This document shows positions 6,401 to 14,021 of a DNA stretch of 31,663 nucleotides, piece by piece. Each line of letters opens with the position of its first letter. Position 1 is the first letter of the stretch. The stretch is taken from positions 1 through 31,663 of the forward strand of contig URBN01000023.1 in assembly GCA_900546145.1 (NCBI GenBank). The letters are read 5' to 3'. The translations under genes were made by a program, and so were the position numbers. Below the pieces are notes generated by a model that was given only the letters and a program-made list of their open reading frames with translations, had not been told where the DNA came from and did not search any database. The DNA is from an uncultured Desulfovibrio sp. (GTDB taxonomy: Bacteria > Desulfobacterota > Desulfovibrionia > Desulfovibrionales > Desulfovibrionaceae).

Positions 6401-7078
6401 TTAGCTGCGCGTGATTTCCCAGACAGAGACGGTGACGGGCACGGTCTTGGTGTACAGGGCATCGACTCTGCCTCTGAAGACCTTCTTTCCGGTAAAGCCT
6501 CCGGAAGCGAGGCCGTTTAAGAAAGCCTGGTACACTTCCCTGCCGGGCTCGGCCACCCAGGCCTTTCCGCCAGGGGCGAGACAATGGCTGAAGAGGCTGA
6601 GGACAGGAGCGACAAAGCGGGTTTCGTACATGATGTCACCGCCCCAGATGCGATCCATGCTGCCTTCTCTCAGGGCGGGGTGGCGCCAGTCCATGGCAAG
6701 CCATACAGGTTCCGGGCTGATGCCGTTGGCCGCGGCGTTGACGCGGGCGTAATGCAGGGCGTCAAACTCGTAATCCACGGCCGTGACATGGGCGCCGAGA
6801 GACGCGGCAGCCAGGGCGGTGAGACCGAGGCCGCAGCCGAGATCGAGACAGGATCTGCCTGCAATCTCGTCCCTGCGTTCGCTGAGCCAGGAGCACAGGG
6901 CTATGCTTGAGGGCCAGAGTTCTGTCCAGTAGGGGATGTGTTCATCGGCGTCGGCCCTGCCGTCCGCGACCATTTCATCCCACAGCGAGTCAAAATCCGA
7001 CGCCCGCTTCAGTTTCCAGTCCCTGCCGGCGGCCGAGACCGTGATGTCCGGCATGTAGTGATCATATATCTGTCCCAT
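6401..7078 (-). CDS. class I SAM-dependent methyltransferase, METTL21/NNT1-like
   Basis: The 225-residue protein has the SAM-binding motif I LDLGCGLG (78-85), an acidic motif II residue (AVDYE, Asp102), and a motif IV region GGDIMYE (146-152) in place of (D/N)PPY. The upstream PYWTELWPSSIAL block (49-61) is the hallmark of the METTL21/ETFB-lysine methyltransferase/NNT1 group, which usually methylates lysine or a small amine. The bacterial substrate is not predictable. The enzyme is cytosolic. The ATG at 7078 follows AAGGAGGAGAGGCAG, a strong ribosome site. A likely promoter lies at 7122-7151. The next gene (5600-6259) is on the same strand. Confidence 0.85.
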   Translation of the reverse strand: MGQIYDHYMPDITVSAAGRDWKLKRASDFDSLWDEMVADGRADADEHIPYWTELWPSSIALCSWLSERRDEIAGRSCLDLGCGLGLTALAAASLGAHVTAVDYEFDALHYARVNAAANGISPEPVWLAMDWRHPALREGSMDRIWGGDIMYETRFVAPVLSLFSHCLAPGGKAWVAEPGREVYQAFLNGLASGGFTGKKVFRGRVDALYTKTVPVTVSVWEITRS

Positions 7079-7121
7079 CTGCCTCTCCTCCTTGGGGGAA
7101 AGCTCCCGGCTTTCCGTGTCC

Positions 7122-7151
7122 TTTCTAGATACTGTGGGGAGGCTGCGTCAA
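7122..7151 (-). promoter_or_regulatory. probable promoter of the methyltransferase gene
   Basis: On the minus strand TTGACG (7151-7146) and TAGAAA (7127-7122) are 18 bases apart, about 45 bases before the ATG at 7078. The -35 matches 5 of 6 consensus bases and the -10 matches 4 of 6. Confidence 0.45.
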
Positions 7152-7691
7152 CCAAGCGTTTCCGGATGGACCGGGTACGGAATCAGGAAAGTCACCATTT
7201 TCTCCGGACAGGGGGCGTCTTCCTGTTCAGCGTCATACCCATATATTCCAGAGCTGCATAACCGGCCTGACGGGATCCACATCAAAGATGGTCTTTCTCC
7301 TTCCGGGGGCAGCGTCAGCACAGGGGGCGGTCCCATCCATGATAGAGGGCGTGGAAAAATAAAGAAATCATCGCTGTGATTTTTCCCCTGGCAGTCCGGC
7401 AGACATTGCCAGAGTCCGGGCGGAAATTTCTGTGGCAGAGGATATCGGCAATTGAGTCCTGAACTTCATCCTCTGTTGTGTTTTTCCCTCTGACAGATAG
7501 AAAAATTTTCCGTCACAGCCAGGAGGTGGCAGGGGCGCGGGGGAGGCGCGGTCTTGTCTCTCTATTTTATGGTACTGTCCCGGGCGCCTGCTGAATCAGC
7601 CCCTGCGCGTGGTACTTGACCCGGTGCCCGTAAGCATGCAAAAGACGTAGCGGAAACATGATACCTTCGCGAATGTGAGGTGTTTTTCGAT
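7152..7691. other. 540-base intergenic region with hairpins, no gene seen
   Basis: This is a divergent spacer between the methyltransferase and the small membrane protein. No frame here has both a ribosome site and coding character. A hairpin at about 7348-7386 can pair GGAAAAAT with ATTTTTCC, or alternatively AAATCA with TGATTT around TCGCTG. The two pairings exclude each other. The region is long enough to hide a small RNA. Confidence 0.4.
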
Positions 7692-8162
7692 ATGTTCATT
7701 CCTCTTCCCCTTCTGCCGTTCGTTATTGCCCTTATCAGCGCACTCCTCGGCTTGCTTTTCCTGCCGACACTGTCCGCCGACACGCTCTTCAGGTGTACGT
7801 CGGTGACCGGCATTCTCGCGGCTTCCACCTTTCTCATCCTGCCGCCGCGCGTTCTGCTTCTCTTCGACAGAAAAAAGGATTTTCCTCCGGAGCAGCTTGC
7901 CAGCACCATGCACATGCAGTTTGTGTGCTGCGCCTGGTGCGCCGCGTGCATTCTCCTATCCGTCATGACGCCCATGATTGACGCCACGGGCGCCAATGTG
8001 CACGCCCTTGTGGCGTTCTGGAACGCGTCCTGGACGGGAGCCCTGACGGCCTTCATCGTGGCCTGGCTCTATAATTCGAGGCTCTACAAGAATGCCGCAG
8101 TGGAAGAGAAGAAAGCTGCGGAAAAGCAGGAGAGCACGGCGCGGGGCGGATCCCGGGCCTGA
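7692..8162 (+). CDS. small four-helix membrane protein, unrecognised
   Basis: From the ATG at 7692 the product has 156 residues. A GTG at 7680 is in frame, but GAGG at 7677-7680 only suits the ATG. Four membrane helices are apparent: the N-terminal FIPLPLLPFVIALISALLG region, VTGILAASTFLILPP, MQFVCCAWCAACILLSVM, and ALVAFWNASWTGALTAFIVAWLY. A charged cytoplasmic-type tail follows, rich in Lys/Glu/Ala. Two Cys pairs in the third helix (VCCAWCAAC) are notable. No family is recognised. The AEC transporter gene starts 82 bases downstream after T-runs, so the two may be separately or conditionally cotranscribed. Confidence 0.75.
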   Translation: MFIPLPLLPFVIALISALLGLLFLPTLSADTLFRCTSVTGILAASTFLILPPRVLLLFDRKKDFPPEQLASTMHMQFVCCAWCAACILLSVMTPMIDATGANVHALVAFWNASWTGALTAFIVAWLYNSRLYKNAAVEEKKAAEKQESTARGGSRA

Positions 8163-8164
8163 GA

Positions 8165-8221
8165 CCTGTTTTTTTTCTTTTCACCAGTGCCTGTCCTTCC
8201 CGCAAGGCTGGCCTTTTTTTT
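8165..8221 (+). terminator. two T-runs and weak alternative hairpins
   Basis: T8 runs occur at about 8167-8174 and 8213-8220. Before the second, CCTTcccgcAAGG and AAGGctggCCTT can form mutually exclusive 4-bp stems sharing the same AAGG. Only the second is followed by the T-run. This is a weak terminator, or conceivably an attenuator, 24 bases before the AEC gene. Confidence 0.3.
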
Positions 8222-8244
8222 GAGAATTCCGGACTGGAGATGCT

Positions 8245-9231
8245 ATGTATACGCTTTTTGCGGCTATCGTGCCCGTTTTCATCATTATCCTGATCGGTAT
8301 GGCCGTAGAGCGCACGAGCCTCATTCCGGAGTCCGCCGGGCAGGTGCTCGGCATCTTCGTGGTCAATGTGGCCATGCCCTGCCTGCTTTTTCACGCCATG
8401 AGCCAGGTCACGGTCGAACAGCTGGCCCAGGGCGGCTGGTGGCTCGTGCAGGTTGCAGCCCAGCTTATTTTCTTCGTGGTCTTCTTTGCCATCGACCGTC
8501 TGCGCGGCTGCTCTTTCGGCTCCTGCGTCATCTCGGGTATCTCAGTGGGCTTTCCCAACGCGGCCTTTGTCGGGCTTCCCGTGGTCATGAGCCTCATGCC
8601 CGGCAACAGTGAGGCTCTTACCGTGGCCGGTCTGTGCCTCGTGGCTACCAACGTCAACGGCGTGCTGGCTCCTGTTGCTCTCGGGGCCTGGAACAGGAAA
8701 CGCCGTGGCGAAAAGACGGAGGGATCTGCGGTAAAGCGCTTCCTCACCGGATTCAAAATCTTTGTGCTCGGCAACCCTGTCGCCTGTTCCGCAGTCATCG
8801 GCGTCATTGTTGCCCTTCTGCATATCCATATCTGGGAACCTCTGGGCAAGGCCATCGAGATGGTAGGTATGCTGGCTCCGGCCTGCATGCTCTTCTCCCT
8901 GGGCTTCGGCCTCAGGGCGAAATTTGTCAAAGCCCTGTCCGGCGGCGTGGGTGTGCTCCTGCATTCCCTTATGCTTAGTATCGTCAAGCTTGTTCTCTTC
9001 CCTGCCTTCACCTGGGCCGGGCTCGCCTTTATGGGCTATTCCGGCGTGTGGCTCGCCGTGCCGGTCATCATCTCGAGCACGGGCTGCGCTGTCGTCTGCT
9101 CTGTCTTCGGCGAGGTGTACGATGCCTCACCCGAGGAAAGCGCCATGACTGTGACTATCACCAACATCATGAGTTTCTTCAGTCTGCTCGCCGGCATCTG
9201 GCTCCTGCAGCAGACGGGCGTGAATTTTTAA
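8245..9231 (+). CDS. AEC-family (auxin efflux carrier type) transporter
   Basis: The 328-residue protein is highly hydrophobic with about ten membrane helices, the usual size for bacterial AEC members. The conserved NAAFVGLPV block (105-113) and an MPCLLFHAMS segment in helix 2 mark the family. A second inverted repeat unit ends with TVTITNIMSFFSLLAGIWL. These secondary carriers usually export or take up organic or amino acids such as malate. The substrate here cannot be read from sequence. The ATG follows GGAG (ACTGGAGATGCT). Only 18 bases separate its stop from the LysO N-terminal half, so it is probably cotranscribed with lysO and the flavoprotein gene. Confidence 0.88.
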   Translation: MYTLFAAIVPVFIIILIGMAVERTSLIPESAGQVLGIFVVNVAMPCLLFHAMSQVTVEQLAQGGWWLVQVAAQLIFFVVFFAIDRLRGCSFGSCVISGISVGFPNAAFVGLPVVMSLMPGNSEALTVAGLCLVATNVNGVLAPVALGAWNRKRRGEKTEGSAVKRFLTGFKIFVLGNPVACSAVIGVIVALLHIHIWEPLGKAIEMVGMLAPACMLFSLGFGLRAKFVKALSGGVGVLLHSLMLSIVKLVLFPAFTWAGLAFMGYSGVWLAVPVIISSTGCAVVCSVFGEVYDASPEESAMTVTITNIMSFFSLLAGIWLLQQTGVNF

Positions 9232-9249
9232 GGGCCTCCGGGCTGGTGT

Positions 9250-9603
9250 TTGACGCTTCTTTCCACCGGCCGTACAAAAAGAGACATCCGCAGATTTTTT
9301 TGGAGCGTTCTCGTGCTTCTTCCTATTTCCCTGATTTTCGCGGGCATCCTCCTTGGGTTCCTGCTCCGCCGGACAGCCATCCCCGGGATAGCGGGGCGCA
9401 TCTTCACGCCCGTGGTGGTGCTTCTGCTCTTCGCCATGGGCTGTGCCATTGGCCGCAACAGAACAGTCATGGATAACCTGCCGCGCCTCGGCCTGGACGC
9501 CTTTGTCCTGGCTACAGCCTCGGTGGTGGGATCGGTCATCGCCGTTCTTCTCATTTCCCGGTATCTGCCAAGACCCGGCCGCGGCAGGGAGACGCGCAGA
9601 TGA
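9250..9603 (+). CDS. lysO: LysO-family lysine exporter, N-terminal half
   Basis: This 117-residue membrane protein has three helices (WSVLVLLPISLIFAGILLGFLL, IAGRIFTPVVVLLLFAMGCAIG, AFVLATASVVGSVIAVLLIS) and the GxxIGRN turn seen in the first part of LysO/YbjE (DUF340). E. coli LysO is one chain of about 300 residues. Here the chain is cut after the third helix, a two-gene arrangement I recall from other anaerobes. The start is a TTG at 9250, in the 18-base gap after the AEC gene. The ribosome site is weak, so it may rely on coupling to the AEC gene, and an internal start is possible. The stop overlaps the next start in ATGA. Confidence 0.75.
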   Translation: MTLLSTGRTKRDIRRFFWSVLVLLPISLIFAGILLGFLLRRTAIPGIAGRIFTPVVVLLLFAMGCAIGRNRTVMDNLPRLGLDAFVLATASVVGSVIAVLLISRYLPRPGRGRETRR

Positions 9604-10199
9604 AGGAAAGCCTGCTTATCGTGGCCTTCTTCGCGGCAGGCATTCTCTGCGGCCGTTTTGATCTGGCTCCGGACTTCGCGTCATCCGATTTCACCAGCAT
9701 GGTTCTCCTCTGCCTCCTCATGGTGTGCGTGGGCATATCTATCGGGAGCAACGGCCGGCTCAGGGAAATCCTGCGTTCTCTCTCCCCCCGCGTTCTGCTT
9801 TTTCCCCTGGCCACGGGCGTGGGCACCTACGCGGCTTCCGCCGCCTGCTGTCTCTTTCTCGGCTACTCGGTGTGGCAGTGCCTGGCCGTGGGCGCAGGCC
9901 TCGGCTACTATTCGCTGTCTTCGGTCCTCATCAGCCAGGCGGGCTTCATTGACATCGGCACCATCGCGCTCATCAGCAACCTCATCCGTGAGGCGTACGC
10001 GCTGCTTCTCTCGCCCCTCGTGGCCCGCTTTTCGCCCTTTGCCGCCATCAGCATAGGCGGCTGCACCACCATGGACACGACTCTGCCCGTCATGGTCTCC
10101 GCCCTGGGATCGGACTGGGCCTTTACCAGCATCGTGCACGCCATCGTTCTGGATTTCTCCGTGCCCTTCGCTGTCATTTTTTTCTGTTCCCTGTTCTAG
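9600..10199 (+). CDS. lysO: LysO-family lysine exporter, C-terminal half
   Basis: This 199-residue integral membrane protein matches the C-terminal two thirds of LysO. It has the SIGSNGRL turn, the VGAGLGYYSLSSVLISQAG block, LISNLIREAYALLLSP, and IGGCTTMDTTLPVM, which carries an Asp in the region where E. coli LysO needs one. The protein should export L-lysine (and thialysine) across the inner membrane together with the preceding half. Its ATG overlaps the preceding stop by four bases (ATGA), a classic translational coupling that favours equal amounts of both halves. Stop TAG at 10197-10199; the flavoprotein gene starts 30 bases later. Confidence 0.85.
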   Translation: MKESLLIVAFFAAGILCGRFDLAPDFASSDFTSMVLLCLLMVCVGISIGSNGRLREILRSLSPRVLLFPLATGVGTYAASAACCLFLGYSVWQCLAVGAGLGYYSLSSVLISQAGFIDIGTIALISNLIREAYALLLSPLVARFSPFAAISIGGCTTMDTTLPVMVSALGSDWAFTSIVHAIVLDFSVPFAVIFFCSLF

Positions 10200-10229
10200 A
10201 TCAGGCCTTTGCGCCACGAAGGTGAAACC

Positions 10230-10970
10230 ATGAAAATCTGTGCCATCAATGGCAGCCCCCGCAAAAGGGGCAACACGGCCCGTCTTCTTTCCTGGGCCCT
10301 GGACGGCGTGAAAAACGCCAGGGAAGACGCCGAAACCGAACTCATCAGCCTCTACGATCTCAGCTTCACGGGCTGCCGCAGCTGTTTTTCCTGCAAGCGC
10401 GTGAACGGCCCCTCGTACGGCCGCTGCGCCGTGAAGGACGATCTCGCCCCCGTGCTTGAAAAGATCGCTGACGCCGACGGCGTCATTCTGGGCTCACCCG
10501 TCTACTTCATGGGGCTGAGCGGCATGATGCGCTGCTTCCTGGAGCGCTGGCTCTATCCCTATCTCGTGTATGACTCGGCCCGGAGTTCCATTGCCCCGAA
10601 GCGCATGGCCACGGCCATGTTTTACACCATGAACGTGACGGAGGAGCAGGCTGGGGCAGCGGGACTGTCCGCTCTTCTGCGTCCCATGGAAAATTTCGTC
10701 GAACGCATTTTCACGCGGCCGTACGTGCTCTGGTGTTATGATACCCTGCAGTTCAGGGATTATTCCGACTACGTGGCTCCGGTCTTTGACGAGGCCCACA
10801 AGCAGCAGCACAGGGAAGAATGCTTCCCCATGGATCTCAAGGAAGCCTTCGAAGTCGGCCATCATATGGCTCTCGGCGAGCTCAGGGAATTCGACGAGCA
10901 CGCGCGGGAACATCACCATCACGACCACGACCATGATCATGAGCACGCGCACGGGCACGATCATCACTAG
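10230..10970 (+). CDS. NADPH-dependent FMN reductase/flavodoxin-fold oxidoreductase with His-rich tail
   Basis: This 246-residue protein begins with the FMN-phosphate loop GSPRKRGNT (8-16), then GSPVYFMGLSG (88-98), both typical of the FMN_red/iron-sulfur-flavoprotein group. A cysteine cluster C49-x2-C52-x2-C55-x10-C66 followed by KDD corresponds to the CxxCxxC..C..DD motif of that group and may bind an iron-sulfur cluster or metal. The last 19 residues (228-246) are almost entirely His, Asp and Glu, with 12 His, and should bind Ni, Zn or Co. The ATG at 10230 follows GAAGGTGAAACC and is preferred to an in-frame TTG at 10209. The gene is last in the AEC-LysO group and is closed by a strong terminator. 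The electron acceptor is unknown. Confidence 0.87.
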   Translation: MKICAINGSPRKRGNTARLLSWALDGVKNAREDAETELISLYDLSFTGCRSCFSCKRVNGPSYGRCAVKDDLAPVLEKIADADGVILGSPVYFMGLSGMMRCFLERWLYPYLVYDSARSSIAPKRMATAMFYTMNVTEEQAGAAGLSALLRPMENFVERIFTRPYVLWCYDTLQFRDYSDYVAPVFDEAHKQQHREECFPMDLKEAFEVGHHMALGELREFDEHAREHHHHDHDHDHEHAHGHDHH

Positions 10971-11002
10971 CCTGCGGCGGTCTGCCGGCCGGCTGTTTTC
11001 AT

Positions 11003-11041
11003 AAAAAAAGAGGCACCCGTCCCGGACGGGTGCCTCTTTTA
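11003..11041. terminator. strong bidirectional terminator
   Basis: GAGGCACCCGTC (11010-11021) pairs perfectly with GACGGGTGCCTC (11025-11036) around loop CCG. A7 precedes and TTTT follows, so it terminates both the plus-strand group ending at 10970 and the minus-strand aminotransferase gene ending at 11061. Confidence 0.93.
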
Positions 11042-11060
11042 TACGGGAGAAGCGGGCTGC

Positions 11061-12248
11061 CTAGTCGTGCAGCTGATAGGGCACGGGCGTGCCGGGCTCG
11101 AGCTCGAGAGCTTTTCTGTAGGCGGCGAGGCCCTGCTCAAGGAAGTCGCGGGAGCCGCAGAAACCGCCCCTGTCGATGATGCAGCGGTTGAGGGCGTACA
11201 TGCCGGCCACGACGTCGGCCCAGTCGACCCAGCCCATGTGGCCCACGCGGACGATGCGGCCCTTGAGCTGATCCTGGCCGCCGGCCATGTAGACGCCGTA
11301 CTTGTCGGCGCAGTCCTTGACGATCTTTGTGCCGTCAAGCCCATCGGGGAGCAGAATGGAGGTGACGCCCCAGGCGAAGTTGTCCTTGGCCAGAAGCTCG
11401 AGGCCGAGCGCTTTGGCGCTGTGACGGCAGAGCATGGTCAGAGCCCACTGCTTGCGGTAGATGGCATCGAGGCCGCTCTCGAAGATCATGGAGAGGCTTT
11501 CCTCGAGGCCGCAGATGAGGTTCACGGGCGTGGTGAAGTGGGTTTCGCCCTTGGCGAGTTTCTTGCGCTCGGCGGGGAGATCAAAATAGAAGCAGCCGGG
11601 TTCGATGTCCTCACAGCGCTTCCAGGCGCGCTTCGAGAGAGCGATGAAGGCCAGTCCGGGAGGAACCATGAGGCCCTTCTGGGAGCCGGTGAGCAGGCAG
11701 TCGATGCCCCACTTGTCCATGGGGCAGGGGGAGAGGCCCACGCCGGAGATGCCATCCACCACGAAAAGCAGATCCGTGGCGCGGGTCACGGCAGCGATGC
11801 TTTCGATGGGATGCAGAACGCCGGTGGAGGTTTCGGACATCTGGATGAGAACGCCTTTGGCCTCAGGGGTCTTCTGAATGGTCTCCTCGATTTCCTTGGC
11901 GCTGACGGCTTCGCCCCAGTTCTTCACGATTTCCACGACCTTCAGGCCGTGGCTTTTGGCGATCTGGCCCCAGCGCTCGCCGAATTTGCCGGCGTTGACG
12001 GTAATCACGGTTTCGCCGGGTTTGAAGAGGCTGTACACGGCTGCCGTCATGGCGCCGCTGCCGGAGCAGGCCAGAGGCATAACGGGTTCGGTGGTGCCGA
12101 AGAGGAGCTTCAGCTTTTCTTCCACATTGTTCATGATCCTGTGGAAGTCAGACTTGCGGTGATGGATCATGTCCCTGGCGAGGGCGAGGCGGACGCGTTC
12201 GGGAATCGGCGTAGGACCGGGGGTGAGAAGACGCATTTTGTTGAACAT
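11061..12248 (-). CDS. class V aminotransferase, alanine-glyoxylate/serine-pyruvate type
   Basis: This 395-residue PLP enzyme has an N-terminal LLTPGPTPIPERV signature (7-19), CSGSGAMTAAV at the phosphate-binding turn (61-71), the PLP-ring Asp in VVDGISG (Asp165), and the Schiff-base lysine in TGSQKGLMVPPG (Lys191). This pattern fits alanine-glyoxylate, serine-glyoxylate or serine-pyruvate aminotransferases and the related archaeal-type phosphoserine enzymes. The amino donor cannot be decided from sequence. The final 30 residues (FLEQGLAAYRKALELEPG) look like a TPR-type helix pair. AAAGGA lies 9 bases before the ATG at 12248; a start four codons later is possible. The gene lies 169 bases downstream of the NSS symporter on the same strand, which could supply an amino acid substrate. 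Confidence 0.9.
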   Translation of the reverse strand: MFNKMRLLTPGPTPIPERVRLALARDMIHHRKSDFHRIMNNVEEKLKLLFGTTEPVMPLACSGSGAMTAAVYSLFKPGETVITVNAGKFGERWGQIAKSHGLKVVEIVKNWGEAVSAKEIEETIQKTPEAKGVLIQMSETSTGVLHPIESIAAVTRATDLLFVVDGISGVGLSPCPMDKWGIDCLLTGSQKGLMVPPGLAFIALSKRAWKRCEDIEPGCFYFDLPAERKKLAKGETHFTTPVNLICGLEESLSMIFESGLDAIYRKQWALTMLCRHSAKALGLELLAKDNFAWGVTSILLPDGLDGTKIVKDCADKYGVYMAGGQDQLKGRIVRVGHMGWVDWADVVAGMYALNRCIIDRGGFCGSRDFLEQGLAAYRKALELEPGTPVPYQLHD

Positions 12249-12312
12249 GTGGGTAAATCCTTTGGAGTCTGTGCGTGGCCCGCGGCGGGCGGGTCAGAGA
12301 TCCGTGTATATC

Positions 12313-12341
12313 TGCCGGCCGCCCGGAAAGGGCGCCCGGCA
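12313..12341 (-). promoter_or_regulatory. GC-rich hairpin in the leader of the aminotransferase gene
   Basis: TGCCGG-c-CGCCC pairs with GGGCG-c-CCGGCA around GGAAA (11 bp with one C/C mismatch on the plus strand). It lies between the symporter and aminotransferase genes and has no U-tract on either side, so it is more likely an mRNA stability or leader element than a terminator. Confidence 0.4.
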
Positions 12342-12417
12342 TGCTGCATCCGGGAAAAGAACGGGGAAAAGATACGAGTTTTTCCCTGTCAAGGCAACGA
12401 ACGCCGGGTCCCGCCGG

Positions 12418-13797
12418 TTAACGGGAGAACTTGTCCACGTAGCCGGAAATGAAGAGAATGACGATGATGACGGGCAGTATCCAGCGCAGGTAGACCCTGA
12501 GCAGGCCGTGCATCCTGATGCCCGTGCCGGCATTGGCTTCCTTTTCGAAATTGTCCCAGCCCCAGCCGCTGTGCAGCGAGCAGAAGAGAACGATGAGAAG
12601 GGAGCCTAAGGGGAGGAGGTTATTGCTCATGATGAAGTCCTCAAGATCGAGCACGCAGGAGCCCGGTCCGAAGGGCGTGAAGCCTGAGAGGACATTGAAA
12701 CCGAGGGCACAGGGCAGGGACAGGAGCCAGAGCAGGATGCCGTTGACCACGACCGCGCGGCGGCGGTTCATGCCGTACCTGTCTATGAAGTAGCTCACCA
12801 TGTTCTCAAACACGGCGATGACCGTGGTCAGGGCCGCGAAGCTCATGAAGACGAAGAAGAGCGTGCCCCAGAGCCTCCCGTTCTCCATGGAGGCAAAGAT
12901 GTTGGGAAGGGCCACGAAAACGAGACCGGGGCCCTGCGAGGGATGCACGCCGAAGGTGAAGCAGGCCGGGAAAATGATGAGGCCCGCGATGAGGGCCACG
13001 AGAAAGTCCATGCCCGTGATGAAGCAGACTTCGCCGGGAAGAGAGTGTTCCCTGCTGATGTAGCTTCCGAAAATGCACATGGAACCCACGCCCACGGACA
13101 GGGTGAAAAAGGCCTGGTTCAGGGCCGCGCTGGCGATGGGGAAGAATCCGATGGTTCTGAATTTTTCAAGATCTGGTTTAAGGTAGAAGGAGAGTCCAGC
13201 CGGAGCTCCCGGCAGTGTCATGGAGTGCACGGCCAGGATGACTAGGATGATGAAGAGGCCGGCCATCATGAATTTGACAATGCGCTCGACGCCGTTCTGG
13301 AGTCCGAGGAAGCAGACCGCCGCGCCGCAGAGCACGGAGAGCGTCATGCCGAGCGTCATCTGGCCGGCGCTGCCCGTAAAGGAACCAAAGAACTTTCCCA
13401 CGGCGTCAGGCGGAAGGCCCTCGAACGTTCCCGTGAACATGTACCATGTATAAAGGACGATCCAGCCGCAGATGGTCGTGTAGAACATGAGCAGGGTGTA
13501 AATGCCGACGATGTTGAGCCAGCTGAACTTATGCCATTTCGTGCCCCTGGGCTCCAGGCGGCCCAGGGCCATGCCGAGATTAAGGCGCGAGGCGCGGCCG
13601 ATGGCGAACTCACAGATCATGACCGGCATGACCATGAGCTGACAGACGATAAAGAGCAGGAGAAAGCAGGCCCCTCCGTACTCTCCGGTAATAAAGGGGA
13701 AGCGCCAGACGTTGCCGAGTCCTATGGCGCATCCGGCAGAGATGAGCAGGAAGCCGAGACGGCTTGCCAGCTGTTCGCGTTTTGCGGGTTTTTCCAT
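12418..13797 (-). CDS. sodium-dependent transporter, NSS/SNF family
   Basis: The 459-residue protein opens with the family signature AGCAIGLGNVWRFPF (21-35) in helix 1, where Na+ and substrate bind. Eleven to twelve membrane helices follow. The unwound helix 6 segment is recognisable in FFTLSVGVGSMCIFGSYIS, and helix 8 in MSFAALTTVIAVFENMVSYFID. Prokaryotic NSS members import amino acids or related compounds with Na+. The ATG at 13797 is preceded by GGGAGGATAC and is clearly the start, although the frame stays open to 13899. Downstream at 169 bases is the class V aminotransferase gene. The divergent neighbour is the seven-repeat protein. The exact substrate is unknown. Confidence 0.9.
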   Translation of the reverse strand: MEKPAKREQLASRLGFLLISAGCAIGLGNVWRFPFITGEYGGACFLLLFIVCQLMVMPVMICEFAIGRASRLNLGMALGRLEPRGTKWHKFSWLNIVGIYTLLMFYTTICGWIVLYTWYMFTGTFEGLPPDAVGKFFGSFTGSAGQMTLGMTLSVLCGAAVCFLGLQNGVERIVKFMMAGLFIILVILAVHSMTLPGAPAGLSFYLKPDLEKFRTIGFFPIASAALNQAFFTLSVGVGSMCIFGSYISREHSLPGEVCFITGMDFLVALIAGLIIFPACFTFGVHPSQGPGLVFVALPNIFASMENGRLWGTLFFVFMSFAALTTVIAVFENMVSYFIDRYGMNRRRAVVVNGILLWLLSLPCALGFNVLSGFTPFGPGSCVLDLEDFIMSNNLLPLGSLLIVLFCSLHSGWGWDNFEKEANAGTGIRMHGLLRVYLRWILPVIIVILFISGYVDKFSR

Positions 13798-14021
13798 GTA
13801 TCCTCCCAGAGTAACCAGAAAATAATCCGGAAACATATCGCACAGACCGCTCCTCTTGCAAATCACCCGGGTTTTCGCGGGAATGCCCTGAACCCGCAAA
13901 AAGCGGCCCCGGCGGGGCTAGCGCGCGCGGGCAAACGTAGTTATTTCTGTTTTCGGATGCTTCCCCCGGCCCTCCGGGACTCAGGGCGGCACCGCTACAT
14001 GTTTTTGCTGGAGAATGAGCC

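Noticed and set aside
11067..12452. 461-codon open frame on the plus strand
   Set aside because: It is the antisense shadow of the class V aminotransferase, whose motifs and ribosome site are clear.
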